Assembly (NCBI RefSeq): GCF_004115085.1
Contig: NZ_QXJP01000016.1
Coordinates: 23,388 to 87,387 of the forward strand
Direction of reading: 5' to 3'
Origin: Longirhabdus pacifica
Lineage (GTDB): Bacteria > Bacillota > Bacilli > Paenibacillales > DSM-105158
Length of the DNA stretch: 64,000 nucleotides
Under the pieces are notes generated by a model, which ran no database searches, was not told the DNA's origin, and saw nothing but the letters and a program-made list of their open reading frames with translations. A program made the translations under genes and the position numbers. Of this stretch, positions 8,796-17,580 are shown one piece after another (within the stretch, counting starts at the first letter, position 1; each line of letters starts with the position of its first letter).

Positions 8796-9433
8796 TCTTT
8801 TTCCCCCTTCAATACAAAACGGTCTCGCTCACAGAACATTAACATGGCTTCTTTATCCGGCAATTGTATTGGTTTTATACGTTCAAATCCGCATCGTTCA
8901 AACACATGAATCATTTTTTCATTGCGAATGTCTGGTTCAGCTACAACTTTTTTCGTGTTTTGATGTTGAAATTGGAAAGATACCATCGCTTTTAATAGTG
9001 GCAACGCTAAACCTTTTCCAAGATAGGACGGTGGGCCAATGAGCAAGTGAATCCCTTGATCTCCGTCTTCTACGTCATAATAGTCTGCGATGATATCGTC
9101 TTTTGCCCAATACGCTTCCCAGTAGCTCATAGGGATGCCGTCTAACGCACCCATGTACAACGTTTGATGTTCATCTTGCAAAAATGCAGTTAAATGACGC
9201 TCATAATCATCTCTAGATATGTTCAATCTCCAAAACGGAACAACATGTTGCTGTCTGTGCCACTTATGAAGCAAATCCACATCGTCTTCAAACACAACTT
9301 CTCGAAAGGAAATCGTGTTTTGTATCGTTGGATCGAACGTTTGGAAATCTACTTTTATCTCGCTGCTGTCCTGTACATCTTTTGTTTCATGTATTGTTTC
9401 AATTATTTCCTCCACATCATGGGGTAACGGCAA
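8792..9433 (-). CDS. rhbD: Siderophore N-hydroxydiamine acetyltransferase (RhbD/AlcB/IucB family GNAT)
   Basis: A 213-residue Acetyltransf_8 protein. It has HVVPFWRLNISRDDYERHL near residue 63, the family's WEAYWAKDDIIADYYD and an intact acetyl-CoA loop PPSYLGKGLALPLL near 135, then VAEPDIRNEKMIHVFERCGF. It should acetylate the hydroxylamine made by the adjacent monooxygenase. It begins inside the end of rhbC (17 bp overlap) and ends with a 4 bp overlap with rhbE, so the three are tightly coupled. The N-terminal 35 residues are poorly conserved and the start could be further in. Confidence 0.9.
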   Translation of the reverse strand: MPLPHDVEEIIETIHETKDVQDSSEIKVDFQTFDPTIQNTISFREVVFEDDVDLLHKWHRQQHVVPFWRLNISRDDYERHLTAFLQDEHQTLYMGALDGIPMSYWEAYWAKDDIIADYYDVEDGDQGIHLLIGPPSYLGKGLALPLLKAMVSFQFQHQNTKKVVAEPDIRNEKMIHVFERCGFERIKPIQLPDKEAMLMFCERDRFVLKGEKE

Positions 9434-11195
9434 CAGATTTAACCTCCTTTATCGTGAGAGGATTTTGCGTCTCCGTATATACAGATTGCGTCTCCATGGA
9501 ACCGACAAGTTCATCCATATCATAAAATCGAGTGAGTAAGTTCCCTTTACTTAATAACGTTTCATTTTCTAATAAACTATCTAATAGCGGACTTGGTCTA
9601 TTTAATGACGGACGGATGGCTTCTAATTGATGACGTAACTCAATAAGCAAATCTTTTTCCTCTACTAAATGACCACTACCAAAAGCATTAATTAATCCGA
9701 ACAAATGATTGAAGAAGAAATAATAACGAAAACGTTCATCTGCTACGCTGTCGTCACAGATCGTTTCACTTTTTTCACTAATGCCGGGTAGCAGTGCATT
9801 TAATTTGTCCTGCATGGATTTACAAAAATAGTAGCCTTGGTTATCTCGATAATATACTTTGGATGGATAGCCATCTTGCATCTTCACGATACTATTTTGT
9901 TGATGTGCTTCTAGCGCTATTCCGTAATTGTCATACAGCCACATGAGCGGATGCAGAGAAAGAGACAAGTACTGACGGAACCAATCTTTACTTACTTGTT
10001 CTGTGGAACGCCCTTCACGTTTGGCGATGTCTTCGATAATGACACCCAGCCTGCTTTGTTTCCCTAATGGGTGATCTTGGCCTAGCGCTACTAACGGCAT
10101 ACTGTCGCTTTCGTTTCCTAATGTAAAAGGATTGTCACGCAGCATCACTTCAAAGCCAGATTCTTGTTCGTCATCTAAACGAAGGGTAATATAAGCTGGA
10201 TCGGTGATAATATCAAAACCGGGATATTCTGCTTTAAAAGCTTCCCCGAGAGATGTCTGGAGCAGTCTTGTCACTTCCACCCCGCGCTCTAATTCTTTCC
10301 GTTTATTCACTCGCAATGAATTCGTAATTTTTACATGCAGCGAAAATTTATACATGAAAGAGGAAACGGCGTCATATACCGTTCTGACAGAAGAAGTTGG
10401 AGCAAATGCTCTTCCTACTTTCCCTACATCTTGCATTACCTTCTTTTGTATTAATGCCTTTACTTTCGGTGTATTTAGTAAATATTGTGCTTCCCAAGGA
10501 TGAACTGGCAACAAAGCATATTCATCTTGCTGGCAATACTGCTGCTTGAACTCATCACATACTAGCTCATCAGATAGGAGCTCTTGTTTAATACATTCAA
10601 TGGCGGATATAGGCAAGGCACTGTCATGCTCCACGATAGAAGTATGTACGCGAAAATAGTGCAGCGCAAACTGTCCTTTCATTTCAGGTGAATATAAAGC
10701 GACTTCTTCCTCATTAAACCCTTGTCTGCTCTTAGGCGTAGGATGTAGCAAATGTCCGAATAATAGTCCTTGTTCTGTTTCAATGTAAGAAGCGTCGATA
10801 TGATGCAATGTATCTAAATCAGATTGACGACTTTCTACGAAGGTTTCTATTTGCTGGCAGCTTTGTATGACTCGAAGTAACAATTCATCTTGTGATCCTT
10901 GGTTATTACCAGATAAATTTAATTCTTTACTAAGCAACGCAACCATGGTGACAAAATCCAATTCAAAACGTTGTTGTATTCCACTCCAGCTGTACTGTGC
11001 AGGAAATTGGAAAGTATGGCGACCCGTTAAAGAAAAATGATTCACCTTGACTTGTATTTCGCCACCTACATGGTGTAGTGCACACGTTAACACGCCACTT
11101 TGTTCATCCCATTGAAAGTTATTTGTTTCTCTCACGTAACAGTTCAAAAAACTTTGCATGGTAGCATGCTCCGCAATTTGTTTACTATTTATCAT
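9417..11195 (-). CDS. rhbC: IucA/IucC-family NRPS-independent siderophore synthetase (RhbC-like)
   Basis: A 592-residue synthetase with the IucA/IucC motifs GHLLHPTPKSRQGF near residue 157, LLPVHPWEAQYLL near 230, GRAFAPTSSVRTVYD near 265 and KITNSLRVNKRKE near 297, followed by the FhuF-like C-terminal region with IALEAHQQNSIVKM. It forms an amide between citrate and the hydroxamate-armed diamine, and with rhbF gives a symmetric dihydroxamate in known systems. The GRAFAPTSS segment separates it from the other synthetase at 5584-7395, so the two are paralogues with different acceptors. Start ATG follows AAGGGGA. Confidence 0.92.
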   Translation of the reverse strand: MINSKQIAEHATMQSFLNCYVRETNNFQWDEQSGVLTCALHHVGGEIQVKVNHFSLTGRHTFQFPAQYSWSGIQQRFELDFVTMVALLSKELNLSGNNQGSQDELLLRVIQSCQQIETFVESRQSDLDTLHHIDASYIETEQGLLFGHLLHPTPKSRQGFNEEEVALYSPEMKGQFALHYFRVHTSIVEHDSALPISAIECIKQELLSDELVCDEFKQQYCQQDEYALLPVHPWEAQYLLNTPKVKALIQKKVMQDVGKVGRAFAPTSSVRTVYDAVSSFMYKFSLHVKITNSLRVNKRKELERGVEVTRLLQTSLGEAFKAEYPGFDIITDPAYITLRLDDEQESGFEVMLRDNPFTLGNESDSMPLVALGQDHPLGKQSRLGVIIEDIAKREGRSTEQVSKDWFRQYLSLSLHPLMWLYDNYGIALEAHQQNSIVKMQDGYPSKVYYRDNQGYYFCKSMQDKLNALLPGISEKSETICDDSVADERFRYYFFFNHLFGLINAFGSGHLVEEKDLLIELRHQLEAIRPSLNRPSPLLDSLLENETLLSKGNLLTRFYDMDELVGSMETQSVYTETQNPLTIKEVKSVAVTP

Positions 11196-11216
11196 GAATT
11201 CTATTCCCCTTTCGTC

Positions 11217-12743
11217 TTACATCTTCGATTGTTTCGCTATGTCTTTGATATCCTCTAAAATGGAGGTGATATCCTCTAATGTCGTTCTAGGATTTAATAA
11301 AGTAAATTTCAAACAAACTTGACCGTTTACTTTTGTTTTTGCCACGATGGCTTCCCCATCTTGAATTAACTTCCACCTTATATGTTGATGCAGTTGATTT
11401 TGTCTTTCTGTATACTCAGAGCCATATGGATCCGACTCCTTGTGATCTGCTGTGTAGCGAAAGACCACCGTGCTCAATGTAGGTCTTTGCATCAGTTTAA
11501 AGGCATCATCATGTTCCATATAATCTGCGGTTTGCTGTGCTAATGCCATCACATGCTCTATCATGTTTGCGAATTGCGCTAACCCCATGTGTTGAAAAGA
11601 CATCAATAATTTCAGTGCATCAAATCTACGTGTCGTTTGGATCGACTTCCCTACTAGATTTGGAATTCCATTTTCCTCATCTTCACTATCATTCAAATAA
11701 TCCGCATTACGATGAAGAAAGTCAAAGCTAGATGAATCACGTACGATGAAAGCACCACAACTAATCGATTGATAAAACCATTTATGAAAATCTATCGTGA
11801 TCGAATCCGCTTTTTCTATCCCTTGGAGGAGCGATGTATGGATAGGGCTAAAGGCCACAGCACCACCGTAAGCTGCATCCACATGGAGCCACATATCGTA
11901 TTTTTTTGCGATTTCACTGATAGAAGTAAGCGGATCTATACTTCCAAAATCCGTTGTACCTGCTGTTGCGACAATCACAAACGGCTTGTTGCCTTCTTTT
12001 TGCAGTGCAACGATCGTTTGCTCTAGATGCTGTTCATCCATTCTCGACATGGCATCTGTTCTGATGTTAACCACCGCTTGTTCCCCAAGCCCTAATAATG
12101 CTGCGGACTGTGCCACCGTAAAATGAGCCTGATCTGAACATAAAATTTTTAATTGCTGCGCTTCTGGTGGCATCCCTTTCTTTTTCACATTCCAATTCCA
12201 TAACGTATGTATGGCTTTATCTCTTGCTAATAGTAATCCCATGAAATTGGATTGCGTTCCACCACTTGTAAACACACCATCACCATCTGAAGGCAAGCCA
12301 TATTGCTGACATAACCATGTGATCATTTGTTGTTCTATCTGTGTTGCGATCGCACTTTGATCCCATGAATCCATGGACGCATTCATCACATTAATAAACA
12401 TTTCTGCCATGATGGCTGCTGTAAGTGGAGGAGTGTGCAGATGAGCCACACATTTGGGATGCGTCACACCAATGGAATGTTGCAGTACTTTTTTCCCTGT
12501 CTGTTCTATCACTTCTGCAATATCCAGCCCATGTTGTGGCATGTGCATGATGTCATCTAGCATCTTGTTTAATTCGCTCGGCTGCATCCCAACATAAGGC
12601 TTCGTTTGGGAGGAAAGATAAGATTCCATCACTTGTTGCGTTTTTAGCCATGCTTCTTTAAATAACTGTATACTGTCCTCATTGTTTCCCGGGAAATAAG
12701 CATCAAAAATTTTTGTCTCTACCGCATCGATGATTGCTGACAT
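11217..12743 (-). CDS. rhbB: L-2,4-diaminobutyrate decarboxylase (PLP, group II)
   Basis: A 508-residue pyridoxal-phosphate decarboxylase. Conserved stretches are FTSGGTQSNFMGLLLARD near residue 159, VATAGTTDFGSIDPL near 258, HVDAAYGGAVAF near 290 and the PLP-lysine motif SITIDFHKWFYQ near 318. It converts L-2,4-diaminobutyrate to 1,3-diaminopropane, the backbone of schizokinen and rhizobactin-type siderophores. It starts 2 nt after the aminotransferase that makes its substrate. Glutamate or tyrosine decarboxylases are relatives, but the gene pair is diagnostic. Confidence 0.93.
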   Translation of the reverse strand: MSAIIDAVETKIFDAYFPGNNEDSIQLFKEAWLKTQQVMESYLSSQTKPYVGMQPSELNKMLDDIMHMPQHGLDIAEVIEQTGKKVLQHSIGVTHPKCVAHLHTPPLTAAIMAEMFINVMNASMDSWDQSAIATQIEQQMITWLCQQYGLPSDGDGVFTSGGTQSNFMGLLLARDKAIHTLWNWNVKKKGMPPEAQQLKILCSDQAHFTVAQSAALLGLGEQAVVNIRTDAMSRMDEQHLEQTIVALQKEGNKPFVIVATAGTTDFGSIDPLTSISEIAKKYDMWLHVDAAYGGAVAFSPIHTSLLQGIEKADSITIDFHKWFYQSISCGAFIVRDSSSFDFLHRNADYLNDSEDEENGIPNLVGKSIQTTRRFDALKLLMSFQHMGLAQFANMIEHVMALAQQTADYMEHDDAFKLMQRPTLSTVVFRYTADHKESDPYGSEYTERQNQLHQHIRWKLIQDGEAIVAKTKVNGQVCLKFTLLNPRTTLEDITSILEDIKDIAKQSKM

Positions 12744-12745
12744 CC

Positions 12746-14128
12746 TTATGCCTCCTGCAATATTTTCATAGATTGCTTTTCTACGGATTGAATAGCATCA
12801 TAAAAAATGTCACACACTTGTTCCACTTGCTGCTCCGTAATAACTAATGGTGGCAAGAAGCGAATCACACTTCCATGTCTTCCACCTGGCTCTACAATCA
12901 GACCTTTTTCAAAACAAGCTTGTTGAATGTGACGAGCTCTTTCCGCATGGGCAGGGTATGTCCCTAAATGATCGGGTTGCTTTTCTTTGTCCACGATTTC
13001 TACCCCAATCATCAGCCCTTTTCCTCTTACGTCACCAATGCTATTGGTCTGTGCTTGAATTTCTTTGAACTTAGACATCATGAGCTCACCCATACGTGCG
13101 GCATGTTGATCCAATTCGTTTTGAATCACATATTCCATCGTTGCAAGTCCCGTTGCCATTGCCATTTGGTTACCTCGGAACGTTCCCGCATGTGCCCCTG
13201 GCTCCCATACATCTAATGCTTCATCATATACGACAACGGAAAGTGGCAACGATCCACCGATCGCTTTAGATAAAATAATCACGTCGGGTGTAACATCGGC
13301 ATGCTCAAAAGCATATAGCTTCCCTGTTCTTCCTAGTCCAGTCTGCACTTCATCGACGATTAAAGGAATGTTGCGCTCTTTCGTTATGCTGCGAATGTGC
13401 TGTACCCACTTGTCATCCGCTGCAATCGCACCGCCTTCTCCTTGCACCACTTCCATGATCATGCCAGCAGGAGAAACGATGCCACTCTCTGGATCGTCTA
13501 GTACATTTTTAATATAGTGAATGCCCGTATTGACGCCTTGCTCGCCGCCAATACCGAATGGACAACGATAATCATAAGGGAACGGGAGAAAATGAACGTC
13601 CGACATCAAGCCTGTAATTTTCTCTTTCGCTCCTGTATTCCCCATCAAGCTTAATGCACCATGTGTCATGCCATGGTAACCACCGTGAAAAGAAAATACA
13701 CTACGATTTCCTGTTGCTGTTTTTACTAATTTTAGAGCCGCTTCTACTGCATCTGCTCCAGAAGGTCCACAAAATTGTATTTTCGCTTTTTTAGAAAAAG
13801 ATTCTGGCAAACTAGCAAATAATGCATCTACGAATTGCTCTTTTACTGGTGTTGTAATATCTAATGTATGTAAAGGATATCCCTCTGATAAAAAGTTTTG
13901 AATCGCCTCGATGATGACAGGATGATTGTGACCTAAAGCTAATGTACCTGCACCACCAAGACAATCTAAATATGTTTTTCCGTCCACATCTTTGACTATC
14001 ATTCCTTTTGCTTCTCTTATCGCAATGGGAATACGACGTGGATACGACCTGGCATTAGACTCCCTCCTTTTTTGTTGAGCAAGCAACACTTCGTTATGGG
14101 ATAAATTTGTATTATGATTGTCTAACAA
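12746..14128 (-). CDS. rhbA: Diaminobutyrate-2-oxoglutarate aminotransferase (PLP, class III)
   Basis: A 460-residue class III aminotransferase. It shows GGAGTLALGHNHP near residue 56, CGPSGADAVEAALKLVK near 119, VDEVQTGLGRTGK near 257, the lysine region ILSKAIGGSLPLS near 285 and GTFRGNQMAMATG near 317. It makes L-2,4-diaminobutyrate from aspartate semialdehyde with glutamate as amino donor. It is the first gene of the operon. The start is TTG 14128, 7 nt after GAGGTG. Two Fur-box-like sequences and a sigma-A promoter lie upstream. Ectoine EctB is similar, but no ectoine genes are nearby. Confidence 0.93.
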   Translation of the reverse strand: MLDNHNTNLSHNEVLLAQQKRRESNARSYPRRIPIAIREAKGMIVKDVDGKTYLDCLGGAGTLALGHNHPVIIEAIQNFLSEGYPLHTLDITTPVKEQFVDALFASLPESFSKKAKIQFCGPSGADAVEAALKLVKTATGNRSVFSFHGGYHGMTHGALSLMGNTGAKEKITGLMSDVHFLPFPYDYRCPFGIGGEQGVNTGIHYIKNVLDDPESGIVSPAGMIMEVVQGEGGAIAADDKWVQHIRSITKERNIPLIVDEVQTGLGRTGKLYAFEHADVTPDVIILSKAIGGSLPLSVVVYDEALDVWEPGAHAGTFRGNQMAMATGLATMEYVIQNELDQHAARMGELMMSKFKEIQAQTNSIGDVRGKGLMIGVEIVDKEKQPDHLGTYPAHAERARHIQQACFEKGLIVEPGGRHGSVIRFLPPLVITEQQVEQVCDIFYDAIQSVEKQSMKILQEA

Positions 14129-14153
14129 TCTATATCACCTCATCATATTATTT

Positions 14154-14174
14154 TGATAATGATAATTATTATCA
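14154..14174 (-). promoter_or_regulatory. Fur box in the leader of the siderophore operon
   Basis: The sequence begins TGATAATGATAATTATTAT and ends CA, a near-perfect palindrome matching the Bacillus Fur consensus. It lies 26 nt before the rhbA start, inside the transcribed leader. Confidence 0.85.
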
Positions 14175-14219
14175 CTATATATCGAAAAAAATATAGCGGA
14201 TTCATATCACAGCCGCTAG

Positions 14220-14273
14220 TAATGATAATCATTTTCAATTACAGATTGTATATGATGTGACTATCCTTGTCAA
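14220..14273 (-). promoter_or_regulatory. Sigma-A promoter with overlapping Fur box for the siderophore operon
   Basis: On the minus strand TTGACA (14268-14273) is followed after 17 nt by TACAAT (14245-14250). A Fur-box-like sequence containing AATGATTATCATTA (14220-14241) begins 3 nt downstream, over the expected transcription start. Iron-loaded Fur bound there would block initiation. Confidence 0.85.
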
Positions 14274-14504
14274 CAGAGGAATGAAAATTAAATATATTTT
14301 TTTGGGAATTATACTTTTTGTGTTTGATATTCCATTCATCCCTATTACGTTTAGTATACTGTTATTTTTTTGATGTGATTTGTCATTGTTTATCGTTTTG
14401 TAGTATCATATTTACACAAGGAGAATATGTCTGATATAGTATAGATTAAGAAAAGAAGAGTTTCTCTTCTTTATTTTCATGGACATTAGTAAAGGGGAAA
14501 TGGG

Positions 14505-15476
14505 ATGAGTATTTCGAACAATGTGAAAGCGTTATGTAAATTAAGTGGGTTGTTACTCGCTGCGTTCATCGTTATCACACTATCACAACCTGCTACTATT
14601 ACAGCATCGAGTGAAGATATTTATGAAACAGAAGAAAACAACACAAAAGAAGAAGCAAGCAATAACATGGCAAATAACAGCAACAATCATTATGGAACAC
14701 TTACGAGCGAAGACCCAGCCGACTTTTGGCAAATGGATATGCCCTATGACACAAAATTAAATTTATTTTTAGGCAATATTCCCGAAGATAGTAATTACAA
14801 TGTATATTTACATAGTGAAAATGATGAGGAGATCATATGGTCTTCTGAAAACCTACTTAACGAAAATGAATTAGGACAACATATTACAGTCAATGCTGGC
14901 ACTTATTTTGTTGAAGTTAGATTAATAGAGGGCGGTAATGATACTGAAAACTATTTATTACGCTATAAAGAAATAGAGGAAGTCGTAATAGAAGAAGCCA
15001 TAGGCGAAAGTGTAAGTACCGTAACTATTACAGATCCGATATGGCCCGTGGATGGATCCACTGTCATTTCCGATCATTATGGTACGAGAGGCGGACATCA
15101 TAAAGGCGTAGATATTTCTTGGCATGGTACTTTTCCTGTCGCAGATTACAATGCTTCGGGTTGTACCAACGCGCCGTGTCGCTCTGCCAATAATATATTA
15201 TCCACTTACAGTGGCACCGTAACAAACGTGTATTTTGATGCTGTCCGCGGACATGTGGTTGAAATTGAAAGTGTCGTTGATGGAGAAACACTTTTGCTTC
15301 GTTACCAGCATTTGTACAGTTACAATGTAGCTGTTCTCGATCAAGTGATTGCTGGAGACATCATTGGTGTCATGGGTAACACTGGATCTACATTCGGACA
15401 AACGGGTGTACACTTACATTTGGAAGTTATAAAAAATGGTACGTACCTAAATCCATTGGATTTCGTGCAGCCTTAA
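14505..15476 (+). CDS. Secreted M23 (LytM-type) peptidase with N-terminal PPC-like domain
   Basis: A 323-residue exported protein. Residues 1-35 are a signal peptide. Residues about 40-155 resemble a bacterial pre-peptidase C-terminal (PPC) beta-domain (ETEENNTKEEASNN, then DFWQMDMPYDTKLNLFL). Residues about 175-323 are an M23 metallopeptidase with zinc ligands in HHKGVDIS and in VHLHLEV. It should cut peptidoglycan cross-bridges or related peptides outside the cell. An insert with two cysteines (CTNAPC) sits in the catalytic domain. Start ATG follows AAAGGGGAAATGGG. A terminator follows at 15491. Confidence 0.87.
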   Translation: MSISNNVKALCKLSGLLLAAFIVITLSQPATITASSEDIYETEENNTKEEASNNMANNSNNHYGTLTSEDPADFWQMDMPYDTKLNLFLGNIPEDSNYNVYLHSENDEEIIWSSENLLNENELGQHITVNAGTYFVEVRLIEGGNDTENYLLRYKEIEEVVIEEAIGESVSTVTITDPIWPVDGSTVISDHYGTRGGHHKGVDISWHGTFPVADYNASGCTNAPCRSANNILSTYSGTVTNVYFDAVRGHVVEIESVVDGETLLLRYQHLYSYNVAVLDQVIAGDIIGVMGNTGSTFGQTGVHLHLEVIKNGTYLNPLDFVQP

Positions 15477-15490
15477 CATATTGCCAACAT

Positions 15491-15525
15491 AGAAGGGATG
15501 ATAATATATCATTCCTTCTTTTTTT
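15491..15525 (+). terminator. Intrinsic terminator after the M23 peptidase gene
   Basis: GAAGGGATGATA pairs with TATCATTCCTTC (one G-T pair) around a short loop and is followed by a run of at least seven T. Confidence 0.88.
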
Positions 15526-15658
15526 GTGATGCCACTGTCATACCACTTTCTTTCATATTCGTTTGTCTTTCATCATAAACTTAATTGATATTGACATCTA
15601 ATAGATGACATTCAAACATATTAGCATGAATATCATCTACCATGAAGGAGTGGTTGTA

Positions 15659-17353
15659 TTGGTGAGAAAACAAAATAAATCACGCTGCGCTCCCGTTACC
15701 GTACAGGAACTACAAGAGCACTCTAAAAATTTTGAACAAGGTATTGTGAAAGTTACAGATGGAGTCTATGCTGCTATCGGATACGGTCTAGCCAATAGCA
15801 TTTTGTTAGAAGGGCCTACTGGTACTGTCATTGTAGATACGATGGAAAGTAGGGAATCTGCTATACCAGTGAAACAAGCCTTCGATCAAATTACTTCCAA
15901 ACCTCTAGAAGCGGTCATATACACTCATTTTCACGATGATCATATCGGCGGAACGAAAGTGTTTACAGAAGGGCAAGACGTCGATATTTATGCTTCAGCT
16001 GAAACCGTCGAGCAATTAAATGAAGTTGCCCTGCTCTCTGCGATACGCTCTGTTCGCTCTCAAAGAATGTTTGGTACCAACGTACCTGAAAAAGCATTTA
16101 TTAATTCTGGTATTGGACCATTTTTAAATATTGATAGCAGTTCAACGATCGATTTTCAACTGCCAACCAAAGTATTTAGCGATGATATTGAGATAGAAGC
16201 AGGGGGTCTGACACTACAGCTATTACAAGCACCTGGTGAAGCAACAGGCGAAATCGTTGTGTATTTACCCGAAAAAGGGGTGCTCATTAGTGCCGATGAT
16301 TACTACTACACTTTTCCTAACATTTATACGATAAGAGGTACAAAATATCGTAGTCCATTAGTATGGTCTGACACAATGGAAAAAATGCGCAGACTAGAAG
16401 CAGAGTATCTTGTCCCCTTACATACGATGCCTGTGTATGGAAAAGAGAACATTGATCAAGTGTTGTCCAATTACCGTGATGCACTGCGCTTTGTACATGA
16501 TCAGACCGTCAAAGGCATGAATCAAGGTATGCTTTCTGATCAACTCGTTGAATTTGTGCAGCTCCCTCCGCATCTCGCCAACGTACCGTATCTAAAAGAA
16601 TTTTACGGAACGACAAAATGGGGAGTAAAAAATGTGTTCAATGGGTTGTTAGGTTGGTTTGATGGCAACTCCACGGAACTCTGTCCGCTTTCTTTAAGTG
16701 AGAGAGCAATGCGCATTGCTAACATGGCAGGTGGACCGCAAAGGTTGCTGGAAGAAGCGACAATAGCTTACGCCATCCATGATTATCAATGGGTACTGGA
16801 ATTATCTGATCTCCTCTATCAATTTCCAAATTATCAGCAGCAAGCGAAGCAATTAAAAGCAAACGCACTGTGGCAGTTAGGCTTGCAACAAGGCAATGCC
16901 AATGCTAGGAATTATTATTTAACGCAAGCACTAGAGATTACTGGCAAAGTGTCCTTACCTGACACTCCTAATGCTTTGTCTCGCTTACTCACATTAGAGA
17001 TGGATACTATTTTCAAGCTGCTCGGGATTCAATTAAATGCCAGTCGAAGTGAAAAAGTCATGACGGCGATGAAAGTGGAGTTTTGTGATGAAGGTTATTT
17101 CTATACCGTGAATGTTCGCAAAGGGGTTGCCATTTCCGTCCCATATGAATTGGATGATACACAGATTGAAATATGCGCTACTCCTAACGCATGGAAGCTG
17201 CTTGTCACAGGGCTATTGCCACCAAGACTAGCACTATTAAGCAAAAGAGTAACGATTGAGAAAGGGACAGAAGAACAATTTTTACAGTTTTTAAGCTTAT
17301 TTGACTTTCCTTTCGATCTTAGCGAATTAGATTTGAAGGATATTTTAACGTAG
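15659..17353 (+). CDS. Alkyl-sulfatase-type metallo-beta-lactamase-fold hydrolase
   Basis: About 564 residues. Residues 1-270 are a metallo-beta-lactamase fold with the metal motif THFHDDHIGG near residue 92 and LISADDYYYTFPNIYTIRG near 210. The central part (NGLLGWFDGNSTELCPLS) matches the dimerisation domain of SdsA1/BDS1-type alkyl sulfatases, and the C-terminal 120 residues resemble the SCP2-like domain. These enzymes hydrolyse primary or secondary alkyl sulfates. The start is TTG 15659 or GTG 15662, because AAGGAG lies at 15645-15650; an earlier in-frame ATG at 15605 has no ribosome binding site. No signal peptide is seen. The true substrate is unknown. Confidence 0.82.
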   Translation: MVRKQNKSRCAPVTVQELQEHSKNFEQGIVKVTDGVYAAIGYGLANSILLEGPTGTVIVDTMESRESAIPVKQAFDQITSKPLEAVIYTHFHDDHIGGTKVFTEGQDVDIYASAETVEQLNEVALLSAIRSVRSQRMFGTNVPEKAFINSGIGPFLNIDSSSTIDFQLPTKVFSDDIEIEAGGLTLQLLQAPGEATGEIVVYLPEKGVLISADDYYYTFPNIYTIRGTKYRSPLVWSDTMEKMRRLEAEYLVPLHTMPVYGKENIDQVLSNYRDALRFVHDQTVKGMNQGMLSDQLVEFVQLPPHLANVPYLKEFYGTTKWGVKNVFNGLLGWFDGNSTELCPLSLSERAMRIANMAGGPQRLLEEATIAYAIHDYQWVLELSDLLYQFPNYQQQAKQLKANALWQLGLQQGNANARNYYLTQALEITGKVSLPDTPNALSRLLTLEMDTIFKLLGIQLNASRSEKVMTAMKVEFCDEGYFYTVNVRKGVAISVPYELDDTQIEICATPNAWKLLVTGLLPPRLALLSKRVTIEKGTEEQFLQFLSLFDFPFDLSELDLKDILT

Positions 17354-17357
17354 CAGT

Positions 17358-17405
17358 AGCGTTATAGGTTGAAGGCATGTCATGATGAAGAGGACCTATA
17401 ACGCT
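17358..17405. repeat. 12-bp perfect inverted repeat between convergent genes
   Basis: AGCGTTATAGGT (17358-17369) is the exact reverse complement of ACCTATAACGCT (17394-17405). It has no T tract on either side, but it lies between two convergent genes and may act as a bidirectional transcription barrier. Confidence 0.55.
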
Positions 17406-17439
17406 AGATATTCTACATGAATGAATCAGTTGTGCTTTG

Positions 17440-17580
17440 CGTATATTTTATGACAGAAAGCAGACGAGTAACGTTGTGATCATCATGCACTGGCTATCGT
17501 GCTGATGATGATGCGTTTACTATCACGCATGGGCGATGATGATGTATTGCTTATGGTGCATTTGCTATCATGCATTGGTT
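17440..17580. repeat. Degenerate GATGATGATG / CTATCRTGC repeats
   Basis: The sequence alternates between variants of CATGCACTGGCTATC and GATGATGATGTATTGCTTAT in three imperfect units that run into the 3' end of the patB-like gene. No open frame or hairpin with a tail was seen. Confidence 0.5.

Noticed and set aside
17440..17580. CRISPR-like array
   Set aside because: The repeats are short, degenerate and without regular spacers, and no cas genes are nearby.
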